DNA of 64,000 bases from Eudoraea adriatica DSM 19308 (GCF_000382125.1 NZ_KB907549.1:336965-400964), one strand, 5' to 3'; shown: positions 18,541 to 26,552, counted from the first letter of the stretch. Numbers and translations are program-made. Notes: generated by a model not told the origin, from the letters alone.

Positions 18541-19803
18541 TCAATAAGTCTCTATGTGCAGACGACCATTGTTTTTCAGTTCCTTACTCAACGTTTTCCA
18601 ATTCAACCCTGCCTGCTCTGCTATGTCACGCAGCGTCAGTATGACACCTTCTTCCATACTCCTTAGGCCACAAATGTAGAAATAGCTATCAGGGTCTGCC
18701 AGTAAGACGGCCAGATCTGCACTCCGCTCGCGCATGAGGTCCTGTACATATTTCTTAGGTTGACCGGGAGTTCTTGAAAAAGCAATATTTACATCCACAA
18801 GATCCTTTGGAATTTTATACAATCTTCCAAAAAAAGGAAGTTCCTCCTTTGTACGGGCACCAAAGAACAGCATCATCTTGCCACTTGTAAATTTATCTGA
18901 GCGCCGCAGACGGTCCCGCCGATGGAGCATGCTACGCATTGGGGCCGAGCCCGTACCGGTGCAGATCATCACAATATGGCTACCCGAATGATTCGGCATC
19001 AAAAAACTGTTGCCATAAGGGCCGGTTACTTTCAAAGAATCTCCAACCTTCAGATCGCAGAGGTAGTTACTGGCAATACCATGTACAGAATTGCCTTCAC
19101 GATCTTTATTCACCCGTTTTACCGTCAGCGAAAGATTGTTGTACCCTTCCCGCTCACCATCCCGTGCACTGGATACAGAATACTGACGTACATGGTGTGG
19201 TTTACCGGAGGCGTCTATGCCGGGAGGAATAACACCTATGGACTGGCCTTCCAGGACAGGGAAGGGGGTTTTACCAAAATCCAGTACGATAAGGTGGGTG
19301 TCGTATTCCTTCTCCCTTTCTGTGACACGCATATTACCTGTGATGGTTGCCGTCACAGGATTTTTTGGATCATATAGCCTGGTGTAGGCATGAGCAGCAG
19401 ACCAGGGTGGAAGTGTTGAACCAATATTCAGATCACTCAATGGATGTCCCTGAATGCTCTTGGAGGGTTTTAATACTTCAGCTTCGGGCTTCGCTATACC
19501 ACTCACACCTGCAGCTGCAAGCTGGCCAGCCGTCAATTCGACCGGGAGCGCATCCCAGCCTATTTGTGTCTGAACGCTATAGGCATTTGAGCGTGGTACC
19601 ATCCTCCAATTGTCTATGGCGCCCGTAGGACAAGGATCTATACACGCCATACAGGAAGTACACTTGATCGAATCTACCACATATTTTCCCGAATCGTTCG
19701 AAATAGCACCCTCCGGGCATGTAGTTTTACAGGTATTACACTGAATACAGGTCTCCGGATCGATCAGATGTTGCCTGATAATATCATTCTTAGTAAGTTC
19801 CAT
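18541..19803 (-). CDS. BoxA-type ferredoxin/FAD/NADPH reductase
   Basis: A 420-residue electron-transfer protein. The N-terminus has two complete [4Fe-4S] motifs: Cys19/22/25/29 and Cys48/51/54/58, with the CPTGAIDNW sequence typical of BoxA, the reductase of benzoyl-CoA 2,3-epoxidase. A linker of about 70 residues leads to a ferredoxin-NADP reductase module with the flavin motif RQYSVSS, the nucleotide-binding GTGSAPMRS, and a C-terminal Tyr (HIETY) that normally stacks on the flavin. BoxA passes electrons from NADPH to the oxygenase BoxB, but no BoxB or BoxC gene is present here. As last gene of the glycyl-radical operon it could instead reduce the radical-SAM activase or its ferredoxin. 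That partner is inference. Confidence 0.82.
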   Translation of the reverse strand: MELTKNDIIRQHLIDPETCIQCNTCKTTCPEGAISNDSGKYVVDSIKCTSCMACIDPCPTGAIDNWRMVPRSNAYSVQTQIGWDALPVELTAGQLAAAGVSGIAKPEAEVLKPSKSIQGHPLSDLNIGSTLPPWSAAHAYTRLYDPKNPVTATITGNMRVTEREKEYDTHLIVLDFGKTPFPVLEGQSIGVIPPGIDASGKPHHVRQYSVSSARDGEREGYNNLSLTVKRVNKDREGNSVHGIASNYLCDLKVGDSLKVTGPYGNSFLMPNHSGSHIVMICTGTGSAPMRSMLHRRDRLRRSDKFTSGKMMLFFGARTKEELPFFGRLYKIPKDLVDVNIAFSRTPGQPKKYVQDLMRERSADLAVLLADPDSYFYICGLRSMEEGVILTLRDIAEQAGLNWKTLSKELKNNGRLHIETY

Positions 19804-19878
19804 AAGTCAATTGAGATTATCTAATTTATTCAGGCTGGATTAAAACCAGCGTTAATCAGGAATACTGTAAGATGAATT

Positions 19879-21060
19879 TCAAACCCTGGAAAACTGAGCT
19901 AGTAATTCATCTCTTGCATCCAATTTTTCCCATTCAAACTCCTCACGGCCAAAGTGCCCGTATGCTGCAGTATTTCGGTAAATAGGACGTCTTAGCTTAA
20001 AGAGGTCAATTATGCCTTGTGGTGAAAGTGGGAAGACCTTACGAACCAGCTTTGACAGGGCTTCGTCTGATATCTTGCCGGTGCCGTAGCTGTTGACCAT
20101 AACTGATACCGGATCCACAAGGCCGATACAGTAACCTAACTGAACCAGACACTCATCTGCCAGTTTAGCCGATACTATGTTCTTTGCAATATACCTTGTC
20201 ATGTACCCGGCTGACCGGTCAACCTTTGTTGGGTCTTTTCCACTAAAGGCGCCGCCTCCATGCACTGACCAGCCACCATAAGTGTCCACAATAATTTTAC
20301 GACCTGTAAGCCCCGTGTCGGCCTGAGGTCCGCTAACGAGGAATTTTCCCGTACCGTTTACGGTAATTTTGGTCTGCTTGTCCATCAAATCGCCCATAAC
20401 CGGACGCACCACTTTTTCAATAATTTCATGCTTAGCTTCTTCGGTAGTGAATTTACCGTCGGGGGTAACTACTGCGGATGTATGCGATGCAGCTATAACA
20501 ACGTAATCAGCACGTACAGGTTTGCCATTTTGATATTCCAGGGTTACCTGTGTCTTACCATCAGGCCCAAGATAAGGCAATACTTTTGTTTTGCGGACTT
20601 CCGTAAGCTTTCGTGCCAGCTTATGTGCCAGCATGATGGGCATGGGCATTAGTTCTTTCGTTTGGTTACATGCGTATCCGAACATCAGACCCTGATCGCC
20701 GGCACCAATTTTCCCTCCTTTTTTTGCAATCCCCAGACTGATATCCGGCGACTGCCTGTGTATGGTTCGGGCAATAGCTCCTGTATTGACATCAAAACCA
20801 TACTCCGGCGAAATATAACCGACATCATTTCCTAATTCGCGCACCACCTCGGATATATCAAAGATTGCCTTGGTGGTCACCTCACCGCCGACGATCACCA
20901 GGCCCATTGTGACGTAGGTCTCGCAGGCTACACGTGACATCGGATCGAGTCTCAGACATTCGTCAAGAACGGTATCCGATATGAGATCGCAAAACTTATC
21001 CGGATGACCTTCCGTTACGGATTCTGAAGTAAAAAACATGTTTTTAGGATACAGTGACAT
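19879..21060 (-). CDS. metK: S-adenosylmethionine synthetase (island copy)
   Basis: Makes SAM from methionine and ATP in the cytosol. The 393-residue protein has the substrate motif EGHPDK (17-22), [11 protein letters not shown], and the phosphate loop [16 protein letters not shown]. Length is normal for MetK. Its position inside a radical-SAM operon, 29 bp after a ferredoxin gene and 75 bp before the BoxA-type gene, suggests dedicated SAM supply. Since metK is essential, another chromosomal copy is expected outside this window; the island G+C bias fits a foreign second copy. That is an expectation, not something visible here. Confidence 0.93.
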   Translation of the reverse strand: MSLYPKNMFFTSESVTEGHPDKFCDLISDTVLDECLRLDPMSRVACETYVTMGLVIVGGEVTTKAIFDISEVVRELGNDVGYISPEYGFDVNTGAIARTIHRQSPDISLGIAKKGGKIGAGDQGLMFGYACNQTKELMPMPIMLAHKLARKLTEVRKTKVLPYLGPDGKTQVTLEYQNGKPVRADYVVIAASHTSAVVTPDGKFTTEEAKHEIIEKVVRPVMGDLMDKQTKITVNGTGKFLVSGPQADTGLTGRKIIVDTYGGWSVHGGGAFSGKDPTKVDRSAGYMTRYIAKNIVSAKLADECLVQLGYCIGLVDPVSVMVNSYGTGKISDEALSKLVRKVFPLSPQGIIDLFKLRRPIYRNTAAYGHFGREEFEWEKLDARDELLAQFSRV

Positions 21061-21089
21061 TTTGGGTTGGATTTATGTTTTTCAAATAC

Positions 21090-21329
21090 TTAAGAAAAGA
21101 CCGAGCCTCCTCGACTGGTTACTGGAACCATCTCCAGGGCATTGTTCGGGCAAGCTGAAATACAATCTCCGCATCCTGTACATTTGGCCAGATCAATTTC
21201 AGGCTTGCCAGGCAACAGGTCATTACTCTGGCAGGCCATTGGGGGGAAGCGGTCGGCACCTTTGGTTATGGCCTGCTCAGGACAAGCAGCAATGCAATCG
21301 TAGCTGCTTCTGCAATGATAAAATTTCAA
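21090..21329 (-). CDS. Two-cluster ferredoxin, possibly damaged
   Basis: A ferredoxin-like product of 79 residues from TTG 21329. The C-terminal cluster motif is complete (Cys50/53/56/60, CTGCGDC). The N-terminal motif reads CRSSYDCIAAC: Cys6, Ser9, Cys12, Cys16, so the second ligand is Ser, one base change (AGC for TGC) from Cys. That could give a [3Fe-4S] cluster or reflect decay. An in-frame ATG at 21386 is followed six codons later by TAA (21366-21368), and the segment between that stop and the TTG has no ATG or Shine-Dalgarno. Either the gene starts at TTG, or a nonsense mutation has broken it. It probably served as electron donor to the activase. Confidence 0.6.
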   Translation of the reverse strand: MKFYHCRSSYDCIAACPEQAITKGADRFPPMACQSNDLLPGKPEIDLAKCTGCGDCISACPNNALEMVPVTSRGGSVFS

Positions 21330-21480
21330 TTTTGCTTTAAAACCAGGCCCGGTGAATTGACTCTTTTATGTGTTTTCTGTTTCCATGAATCAAATACTTT
21401 ACAATTCTTAATTTACCTACCTGTTCATAAGCCATGCCCTGTCAATAAACATGAACAAGGCATGGACTACTACATTTAGG

Positions 21481-22446
21481 TTATGCTTTGGCTTCCGCCT
21501 TCCGGCCAAAAGCCTCATCAATAATACTCCTCAGATGTTCAAGTAATTCAGGCGAAGGCGATTGATAATCCTGTAATTCGTAAACCTTGCCTAAATAGGC
21601 ATATTTACCTAACCCATAGCGGTGATACGGTAGCAATTCATAATCAATCACATTTTTGTAGGGCTTTATAAAATCAAGTACCGCACGAATATGCCCTTCA
21701 TCGGCATTAATGCCGGGAATAAGTGGTGTTCGTGCTATAAATTCTACGTCTGGAAAAGTTTCGTAGGCTTTCTTAAAGTTTTCAAGCGAGCGCTTATTAG
21801 TTACACCAATCCATTTTTTATGGCGTTCCGGATCTGGATTCATCAGTTTATTATCGTGCTGCATCAGGTCAACATACTTTAAAACTTTCTCCATAAACTC
21901 CCATGGAACATTGCCAGCCGTTTCGATAGCAGTATGAATACCACTTTCTTGGGCCCCGCGCAAAATAGCCGCAGTAAAATCAGGTTGCAGTAAACACTCG
22001 CCACCGCTAATGGTTACACCACCACCGGTATTGCGATACATACTTTCATCTTTCAGCACTTCGGTAAGCACTTCGCCGGCCGTCATTTCTTTGCCAAACA
22101 TACCAATAGCTCCGGTAGGACATAATTCTGCAAGTTCTTCAGTACAGGCATTGGCCAAATCCCAGTTCGCATGAACTTTGTCATCGTCACCATCCAGCAC
22201 GTAAAACGCTCCCGGAGGGAAGGGACCCTTCAAACAAATGCCGCATGCTGCCGCGCCTTTGCACGCCTTTCGATTAAAATCCAGCTCCGGTTGCGGTTTT
22301 ATACTCTCCGGGTTGCTGCACCACTTACAGCGATAGGAGCAACCTTTCAGGAATACGGTTGTCCGGGTACCCGGTCCGTCTTCTCCACAGAACCGCTGTA
22401 TATTCAATACGCGGCCTTTTATATCTAAATAATTTTGAGCTTCCAT
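21481..22446 (-). CDS. Radical-SAM glycyl radical enzyme activating enzyme
   Basis: Uses SAM and a reduced [4Fe-4S] cluster to place the glycyl radical on the partner enzyme. The 321-residue protein has the radical-SAM cysteines Cys36, Cys40, Cys43 (CSYRCKWC) and the GGE motif (148-150). The ferredoxin-like insert between them has only five cysteines (62, 68, 71, 101, 109) instead of the eight needed for two auxiliary clusters, though CPTGAIG is kept. Insert-bearing activases serve non-PFL glycyl radical enzymes. It sits 10 bp after the PFK-like gene, in the same operon as its presumed target. Confidence 0.9.
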   Translation of the reverse strand: MEAQNYLDIKGRVLNIQRFCGEDGPGTRTTVFLKGCSYRCKWCSNPESIKPQPELDFNRKACKGAAACGICLKGPFPPGAFYVLDGDDDKVHANWDLANACTEELAELCPTGAIGMFGKEMTAGEVLTEVLKDESMYRNTGGGVTISGGECLLQPDFTAAILRGAQESGIHTAIETAGNVPWEFMEKVLKYVDLMQHDNKLMNPDPERHKKWIGVTNKRSLENFKKAYETFPDVEFIARTPLIPGINADEGHIRAVLDFIKPYKNVIDYELLPYHRYGLGKYAYLGKVYELQDYQSPSPELLEHLRSIIDEAFGRKAEAKA

Positions 22447-22456
22447 AATAGTTGAA

Positions 22457-23608
22457 TTAAACTCCTGTATAAATTCCCAATGCCTGGGCTACTTTAATAA
22501 ATCCATGGTCCTTGTCCACCCTGCGAACTTTGTTCAACGCATCAATGAGCGGCACAAAGTCTATATGCGGGGGTACGAATGTCGCCATAGTGCCAAACTT
22601 GCTTTGTTCGAGGGCTTTAGCGGACGCTGCGCCATAGGCCAGTCCTAATTGACGATCCACGGCAGTGGTATTCCCTCCGCGCACCCAGGGACCCAAGACC
22701 AATGGATATACCTCATCTGCAAGCAACTGTTGCAAGGCGTACGACAACGTTTTTGCTGCCTGCCCGCTTTTATTGATGGTAAATTCGCTGTCTTCTTCTG
22801 TTGCCGAAGGCGACAATGCCTTCCTCAAATCACTAAGGGTATCTTCTGTGCGCCCTGGAAGATTTACAAACGAACTTCCTTCTGCCACTACCACCAAAGC
22901 GTGCGGCTTGTCAGGGGTTATTCTGGATTTCAGGTTTTGCGCCAGGTCATTCACATCGCAAGGGAACTCCGGCGATATAACAGCATCTGCCAAAGCGGCA
23001 ATGCCGCTTTGCAAAGCCAGCCATCCGGCCTGCGACCCGGGGACTTCCACAACTCCGATTTTTTTAGCGGAGACAGCTGCCTGTTTGGCCCTGTCGAGCA
23101 TTTCGATACAGAAGCTCAGTGCAGTATTGAATCCGAAAGCAACGGGAGTCGCAGCCATATCATTTTCTACAGTTCGTGGTATACATACTGACTTTAAGCC
23201 TTTTGCATTAAGCTTATGAAGTATGCTTAGACCTCTGCCCATCATAATGGCGATAACGCCATCAATATTTTCTTTCTTAATATTCTCGAGAAGGGTATCT
23301 GACATATCCACTTCTTCAATCATTTCCAATTCGTTGATGGTCCGCACATTAAAGGGGTCCATGCTCGCTGCTGTACCCATGGCATCGCTGCTCATCGGAT
23401 TCAATTTGCTGATTACCTCCGGCCCTAAGTCAATCAATCCTTTGTTCGGATATTTTTCAGGGAAGAGCAATCCTTCGAAACCATCGCGAATACCTACTAC
23501 TTCCCAACCTGCTTTGTGGGCTGAAATAGCAGCTCCCATAATTATGGAATTGATGCCGGGAGTATACCCTGCCCCAATGGCGATAGCTATTTTCTTTATG
23601 GTTTTCAT
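22457..23608 (-). CDS. Phosphofructokinase-fold protein with altered active site
   Basis: A 383-residue member of the PFK fold, recognisable from GINSII, the ND of the substrate loop, AEGSSF (Glu243) and RGGNTTAVDR. Nearly every catalytic motif differs. The ATP/PPi loop GGDAPG reads GAGYTPG (12-18). The Mg-binding GGDG reads MGRG (123-126), with Arg for Asp. The catalytic TIDND reads TVEND (146-150), with Glu for the base. The sugar-binding EVMGR reads EVPGS (188-192), and the usual His in LGH is Pro307. Ordinary 6-phosphofructokinase activity is therefore doubtful. It lies between the glycyl radical enzyme gene (65-bp gap) and the activase gene (10 bp). It may bind a sugar phosphate as regulator or act on a different substrate. 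Confidence 0.8.
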   Translation of the reverse strand: MKTIKKIAIAIGAGYTPGINSIIMGAAISAHKAGWEVVGIRDGFEGLLFPEKYPNKGLIDLGPEVISKLNPMSSDAMGTAASMDPFNVRTINELEMIEEVDMSDTLLENIKKENIDGVIAIMMGRGLSILHKLNAKGLKSVCIPRTVENDMAATPVAFGFNTALSFCIEMLDRAKQAAVSAKKIGVVEVPGSQAGWLALQSGIAALADAVISPEFPCDVNDLAQNLKSRITPDKPHALVVVAEGSSFVNLPGRTEDTLSDLRKALSPSATEEDSEFTINKSGQAAKTLSYALQQLLADEVYPLVLGPWVRGGNTTAVDRQLGLAYGAASAKALEQSKFGTMATFVPPHIDFVPLIDALNKVRRVDKDHGFIKVAQALGIYTGV

Positions 23609-23673
23609 AATTACTTTCTTTATGTATTATTTAGATACAGTCGAGGTAAAACCCTCGACTGTATCTTTTGATT

Positions 23674-26124
23674 CTAATTGAATGTTTGCAGCGTACGCTC
23701 AATGACCTCGTTCTGAACACCCACATCAAGTTTGGTGAAAAAGGCGCTAAAACCTGCTACCCTAACCACCAGGTCACGGTAGTTTTCCGGATGTTTTTGT
23801 GCATCTCGAAGCATTTCAGTATCCAGACAGTTGAACTGAATGTGGTAGCCGCCATTGTCGAATAAGGTTTTTACCAGAGCTAAAATTTGATCTCTACCTT
23901 TTCGTGTCTTCAGCTGATCCGGCTGCACTTTCATGTTCATGTGTGTGGCAGTCCACTTAACCGCATCATTACCCACAGTAGCCGACATTACCAGAGCAGT
24001 AGGTCCGTTAACATCGGTACCCGGCATGGCCGATAAACTGCCATCGGTAAGTGCCAATCCAGCTTTCTTGCCAGTTGGCAAAGCGCCGGTGACCTTACCC
24101 ATCAGGTTATGCACGCTCTTAGTGTATTGATCGAGTGAGGTTTTGATATCCCTGGTAATGTAGTTACCCCCGCCATCTACATTTTTGAAAGCGGCTAAAA
24201 TGCTATCATTTACCCGTCTCACCATGTGATCAGGTTCGGCCAGGTTGTTACCATATTTAGGAGCATCCACGTAAACCATCTTGTGCACGCGTTCATATTC
24301 GCCTTCAAAATTGGCAGCGAGTGCAGCCTTTAATTCTTTCCAGGTAAGTTTCTTTTTGTCGTATATCAAATGCTTGACTGCCATTAGCCCGTTACCGGCA
24401 TCCACCGATCCAACAGAAATTTGAGCAACTGTATAGTAATTGGCACCACCGTTCCATACATCAATACCCGACTCAATACATCCTCCGGTAAGAAGCGAAC
24501 GCCAGGTTACCGGCAGATACTCTGCTGCCAGCATACTGGCAATCCAGGCACCCCTGCGGAGCACATCCTCGCAGAATTGAAGCTGTTTTTCAAAAGCGGC
24601 ATACAATTCTTCAAAATCCTTGAATGTTTCAGGATCTCCTGTTTTAGGGCCTATCTGTTTTTTTGTGCGCGGATCAAATCCATCATTCAATGTTAATTCC
24701 AGCACCTTACCCAGGTTCGGCTGGCCTTCTACCGGGTGGCCGGTTTCATAAGGGATATAACTACCCACACAAGCTCCTACGCAGGTGCGTCTGGCTTTGG
24801 ACAAAGGTAGATCCCCGTTTTTGGAATGTCCCCACATGTGCAGGGCCCGTTTGAACATGGCATCCCCGCTAATAAATTGAGGCATGCCAATACCGGTACC
24901 AATAACATCCAGTACTTTTTCGAGTAGTTTTCCGGGGGTTTTATTGGTGTAACACAAAGATAGTGGCGGCTGTGGTAAATGAAGGTGGTTGCACGCATCA
25001 AGAATCACAAAATCCATTTCCGCATGTGCATGGTCCCCCTCTTCATCATACCCGCCAAGCGTGATGCTTTGGCCAAGGTCGGCAGAATTTTGAAGCGCAA
25101 CTTTCTCTCCAAAGTAATAGCCGATTTCGTTGAGCTTAATCACGAGGTTTTCAAACATAAAAACAGCATCCTCATAGTTAATCAGCCCGGCTGCTTTATC
25201 GGCTTGATAATATGGTTCCAGATTCTGCCCAAGGTAAGCCTCAGAATACCCGCAACCTACCTGTTCAATTTCTGCAACAATGTGGCAGAAGAAGTGGGAC
25301 TGCATCGCTTCGCGAAGGTTTCGGGCCGGATGTTCAGGTACCCATTCGCAGGTTTCGGCAAGGGAAATAAGTTCTGCTTTGCGTATTTCATTTTTTTCTT
25401 TCGCTGCCATTTCACGCGCCAATGCAGCATAACGTTTGGCATAGCGTAAAATAGCCTTCATTGTAATCAATCCAGCTTCGTAGAAGTAGAATTTTTCTTT
25501 GTTGGGCAATCGCATTTCAAGCGACATCATTCGCTCTTCCACTTCCTTGATCATACTCGCAAGGCCTTCTCTGTAAACCCGGGGGTAGTCCAGGTTACCT
25601 CCCCCAGCCGGCCAGCTAAAAAAATCTGCTACCAGGCCTGCCTGGTAAATGGGCCTGGCATCATAGCCATATCTTTTTTCATAAATTTCATGAACGCGCG
25701 GTACTTGCGCACGCTTGCCCCAATAATCAAGAACCCATTGGTTAGCTGCCTTTAATTCAGGAGTTTTTGAATTTTCTACTACTTTTTCTTCAATCATCCA
25801 GCCCACCTGCCATTCAGGGTAAGTGTAAATACCGTTGACAGTGCTCGCCATGGCACCAACAAAGAGATTGTCATCAATGTAGAGTTTCTTTCGGTCTAGC
25901 AATGCCTCATTAAACCTGGCTCTTCGAATTACATTAGGATATCCTTCGGTGTTCTCGTATACTTCCTTCATGATTATTATCCGCTCGAAATCCACTTCGG
26001 CAGGAGTGCTCCGCATAACTTCTTTTAACTGGTCGATCCTTGCCGTATCGGCATTGACACGTCCTGTGTTTACGGCCGATGCTCTATCGGACTTTGTTTC
26101 TGAATTTTTAACTGCTATTGCCAT
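23674..26124 (-). CDS. Glycyl radical enzyme of unassigned subclass
   Basis: An 816-residue member of the pyruvate formate-lyase superfamily, starting at ATG 26124 (a GTG precedes). The C-terminal radical motif is RVAGFS with Gly791. The candidate thiyl residue is Cys452 in GACVGSY, 339 residues before the glycine, matching the usual spacing of about 330-340. Dehydratases and 4-hydroxyphenylacetate decarboxylase have Cys-Val-Glu; here Cys-Val-Gly lacks the acidic residue. A second cysteine, Cys448, lies four residues earlier. Segments KKQIGPKTGDP and HLPQPPLSL recall the arylacetate decarboxylase / X-succinate synthase side of the family rather than PFL, which has adjacent cysteines. Its activase is in the same operon. 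The reaction is not known. Confidence 0.88.
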   Translation of the reverse strand: MAIAVKNSETKSDRASAVNTGRVNADTARIDQLKEVMRSTPAEVDFERIIIMKEVYENTEGYPNVIRRARFNEALLDRKKLYIDDNLFVGAMASTVNGIYTYPEWQVGWMIEEKVVENSKTPELKAANQWVLDYWGKRAQVPRVHEIYEKRYGYDARPIYQAGLVADFFSWPAGGGNLDYPRVYREGLASMIKEVEERMMSLEMRLPNKEKFYFYEAGLITMKAILRYAKRYAALAREMAAKEKNEIRKAELISLAETCEWVPEHPARNLREAMQSHFFCHIVAEIEQVGCGYSEAYLGQNLEPYYQADKAAGLINYEDAVFMFENLVIKLNEIGYYFGEKVALQNSADLGQSITLGGYDEEGDHAHAEMDFVILDACNHLHLPQPPLSLCYTNKTPGKLLEKVLDVIGTGIGMPQFISGDAMFKRALHMWGHSKNGDLPLSKARRTCVGACVGSYIPYETGHPVEGQPNLGKVLELTLNDGFDPRTKKQIGPKTGDPETFKDFEELYAAFEKQLQFCEDVLRRGAWIASMLAAEYLPVTWRSLLTGGCIESGIDVWNGGANYYTVAQISVGSVDAGNGLMAVKHLIYDKKKLTWKELKAALAANFEGEYERVHKMVYVDAPKYGNNLAEPDHMVRRVNDSILAAFKNVDGGGNYITRDIKTSLDQYTKSVHNLMGKVTGALPTGKKAGLALTDGSLSAMPGTDVNGPTALVMSATVGNDAVKWTATHMNMKVQPDQLKTRKGRDQILALVKTLFDNGGYHIQFNCLDTEMLRDAQKHPENYRDLVVRVAGFSAFFTKLDVGVQNEVIERTLQTFN

Positions 26125-26308
26125 CACTTAGATATTTTCGATTAATATTATTCAACTATTGCTTTACCATTTATTGCTTCCTCGCAGGTAATTATTTTCC
26201 AAGAATTTCATCCTCATTATCAAGATCTGGAAAAATGAATTGCATTTTTTATTTTCATAGCTATTTAGAATACTCCAACTTTAAAGTTACGCAGAGATAA
26301 GCATAATT

Positions 26309-26332
26309 AAAATACCTATTTCTAGGTATTTT
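26309..26332. promoter_or_regulatory. Perfect palindromic operator upstream of the glycyl radical operon
   Basis: AAAATACCTA-TTTC-TAGGTATTTT has perfect 10-base arms and lies 185 bp before the ATG at 26124. The gene-free stretch 26128-26470 around it resembles 18171-18540, upstream of the second island operon, including the strings after the palindrome (CTCTCCATAGCGATCAAA, GATAAGTTTATACC). It is probably the binding site of one regulator that controls both operons. No regulator gene is in the island. Confidence 0.65.
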
Positions 26333-26470
26333 ACTACTCTCCATAGCGATCAAACCCGATAAGTTTATACCCATAATGGAGTTTGTGAAAGTTTCCGGCA
26401 TCATTAAAAAATAAGGGGGAATCCAATGTAAAATAGTTTTACCTGCTTTACCGTTGATGATAGATTTACG

Positions 26471-26478
26471 TATGTTTG
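26471..26478 (+). promoter_or_regulatory. Flavobacterial -7 element upstream of the aldose epimerase
   Basis: TATGTTTG fits the TAnnTTTG -7 consensus of Bacteroidota promoters and is followed by the galM leader. It lies outside the segment duplicated at 13131, so the remnant copy has no promoter. Confidence 0.4.
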
Positions 26479-26513
26479 AAAAGGGTATTTGAATGTAATT
26501 ATCTAAAGGAGAC

Positions 26514-26552
26514 ATGAAAATATTACATGTTGCAAAAAACAAGTATTTTTAA
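26514..26552 (+). CDS. Possible 12-codon leader peptide upstream of galM
   Basis: ATG at 26514 has a good Shine-Dalgarno (AAAGGAG, 26506-26512) and reads MKILHVAKNKYF then TAA, in the same frame as galM, 21 bases before the galM start. In the remnant copy the same stretch reads GTG...TAA with one Tyr-to-Cys change, and AAAGGA is kept. It may be a leader peptide, or an old N-terminus of galM separated by a nonsense codon. Confidence 0.3.
   Translation: MKILHVAKNKYF

Larger units (their letters stand above)
13321..26500. other. Putative acquired island bracketed by galM 5' copies
   Basis: The block between the galM remnant and the intact galM contains nine genes, all on the minus strand, in two operons. 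Sampled lines inside are 50-52% G+C (22501-22560, 15001-15060), against 37-42% outside (31501-31560, 39001-39060). MetK, the glycyl radical enzyme, the BoxA-type reductase and the GH63 enzyme look unlike flavobacterial housekeeping genes. No integrase, transposase or tRNA is seen at either edge, so the mechanism is unknown. Recombination involving a second galM copy, or tandem duplication with the cargo trapped between, are both possible. Confidence 0.7.

Noticed and set aside
18447-18545. A 33-codon open frame (MDKPDKLIP...) in the ZIP upstream region
   Set aside because: It lies within the duplicated regulatory region, runs into the 3' end of the BoxA-type gene, and its counterpart upstream of the glycyl radical gene has no start codon.
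23674-26124. Glycyl radical enzyme as ordinary pyruvate formate-lyase
   Set aside because: PFL has two adjacent active-site cysteines and a PFL-type activase without a ferredoxin insert. Here the two cysteines are four residues apart and the activase has an insert.
13321-26500. Island as prophage or integrative conjugative element
   Set aside because: No integrase, transposase, phage structural or conjugation gene is present, and no tRNA lies at the edges.
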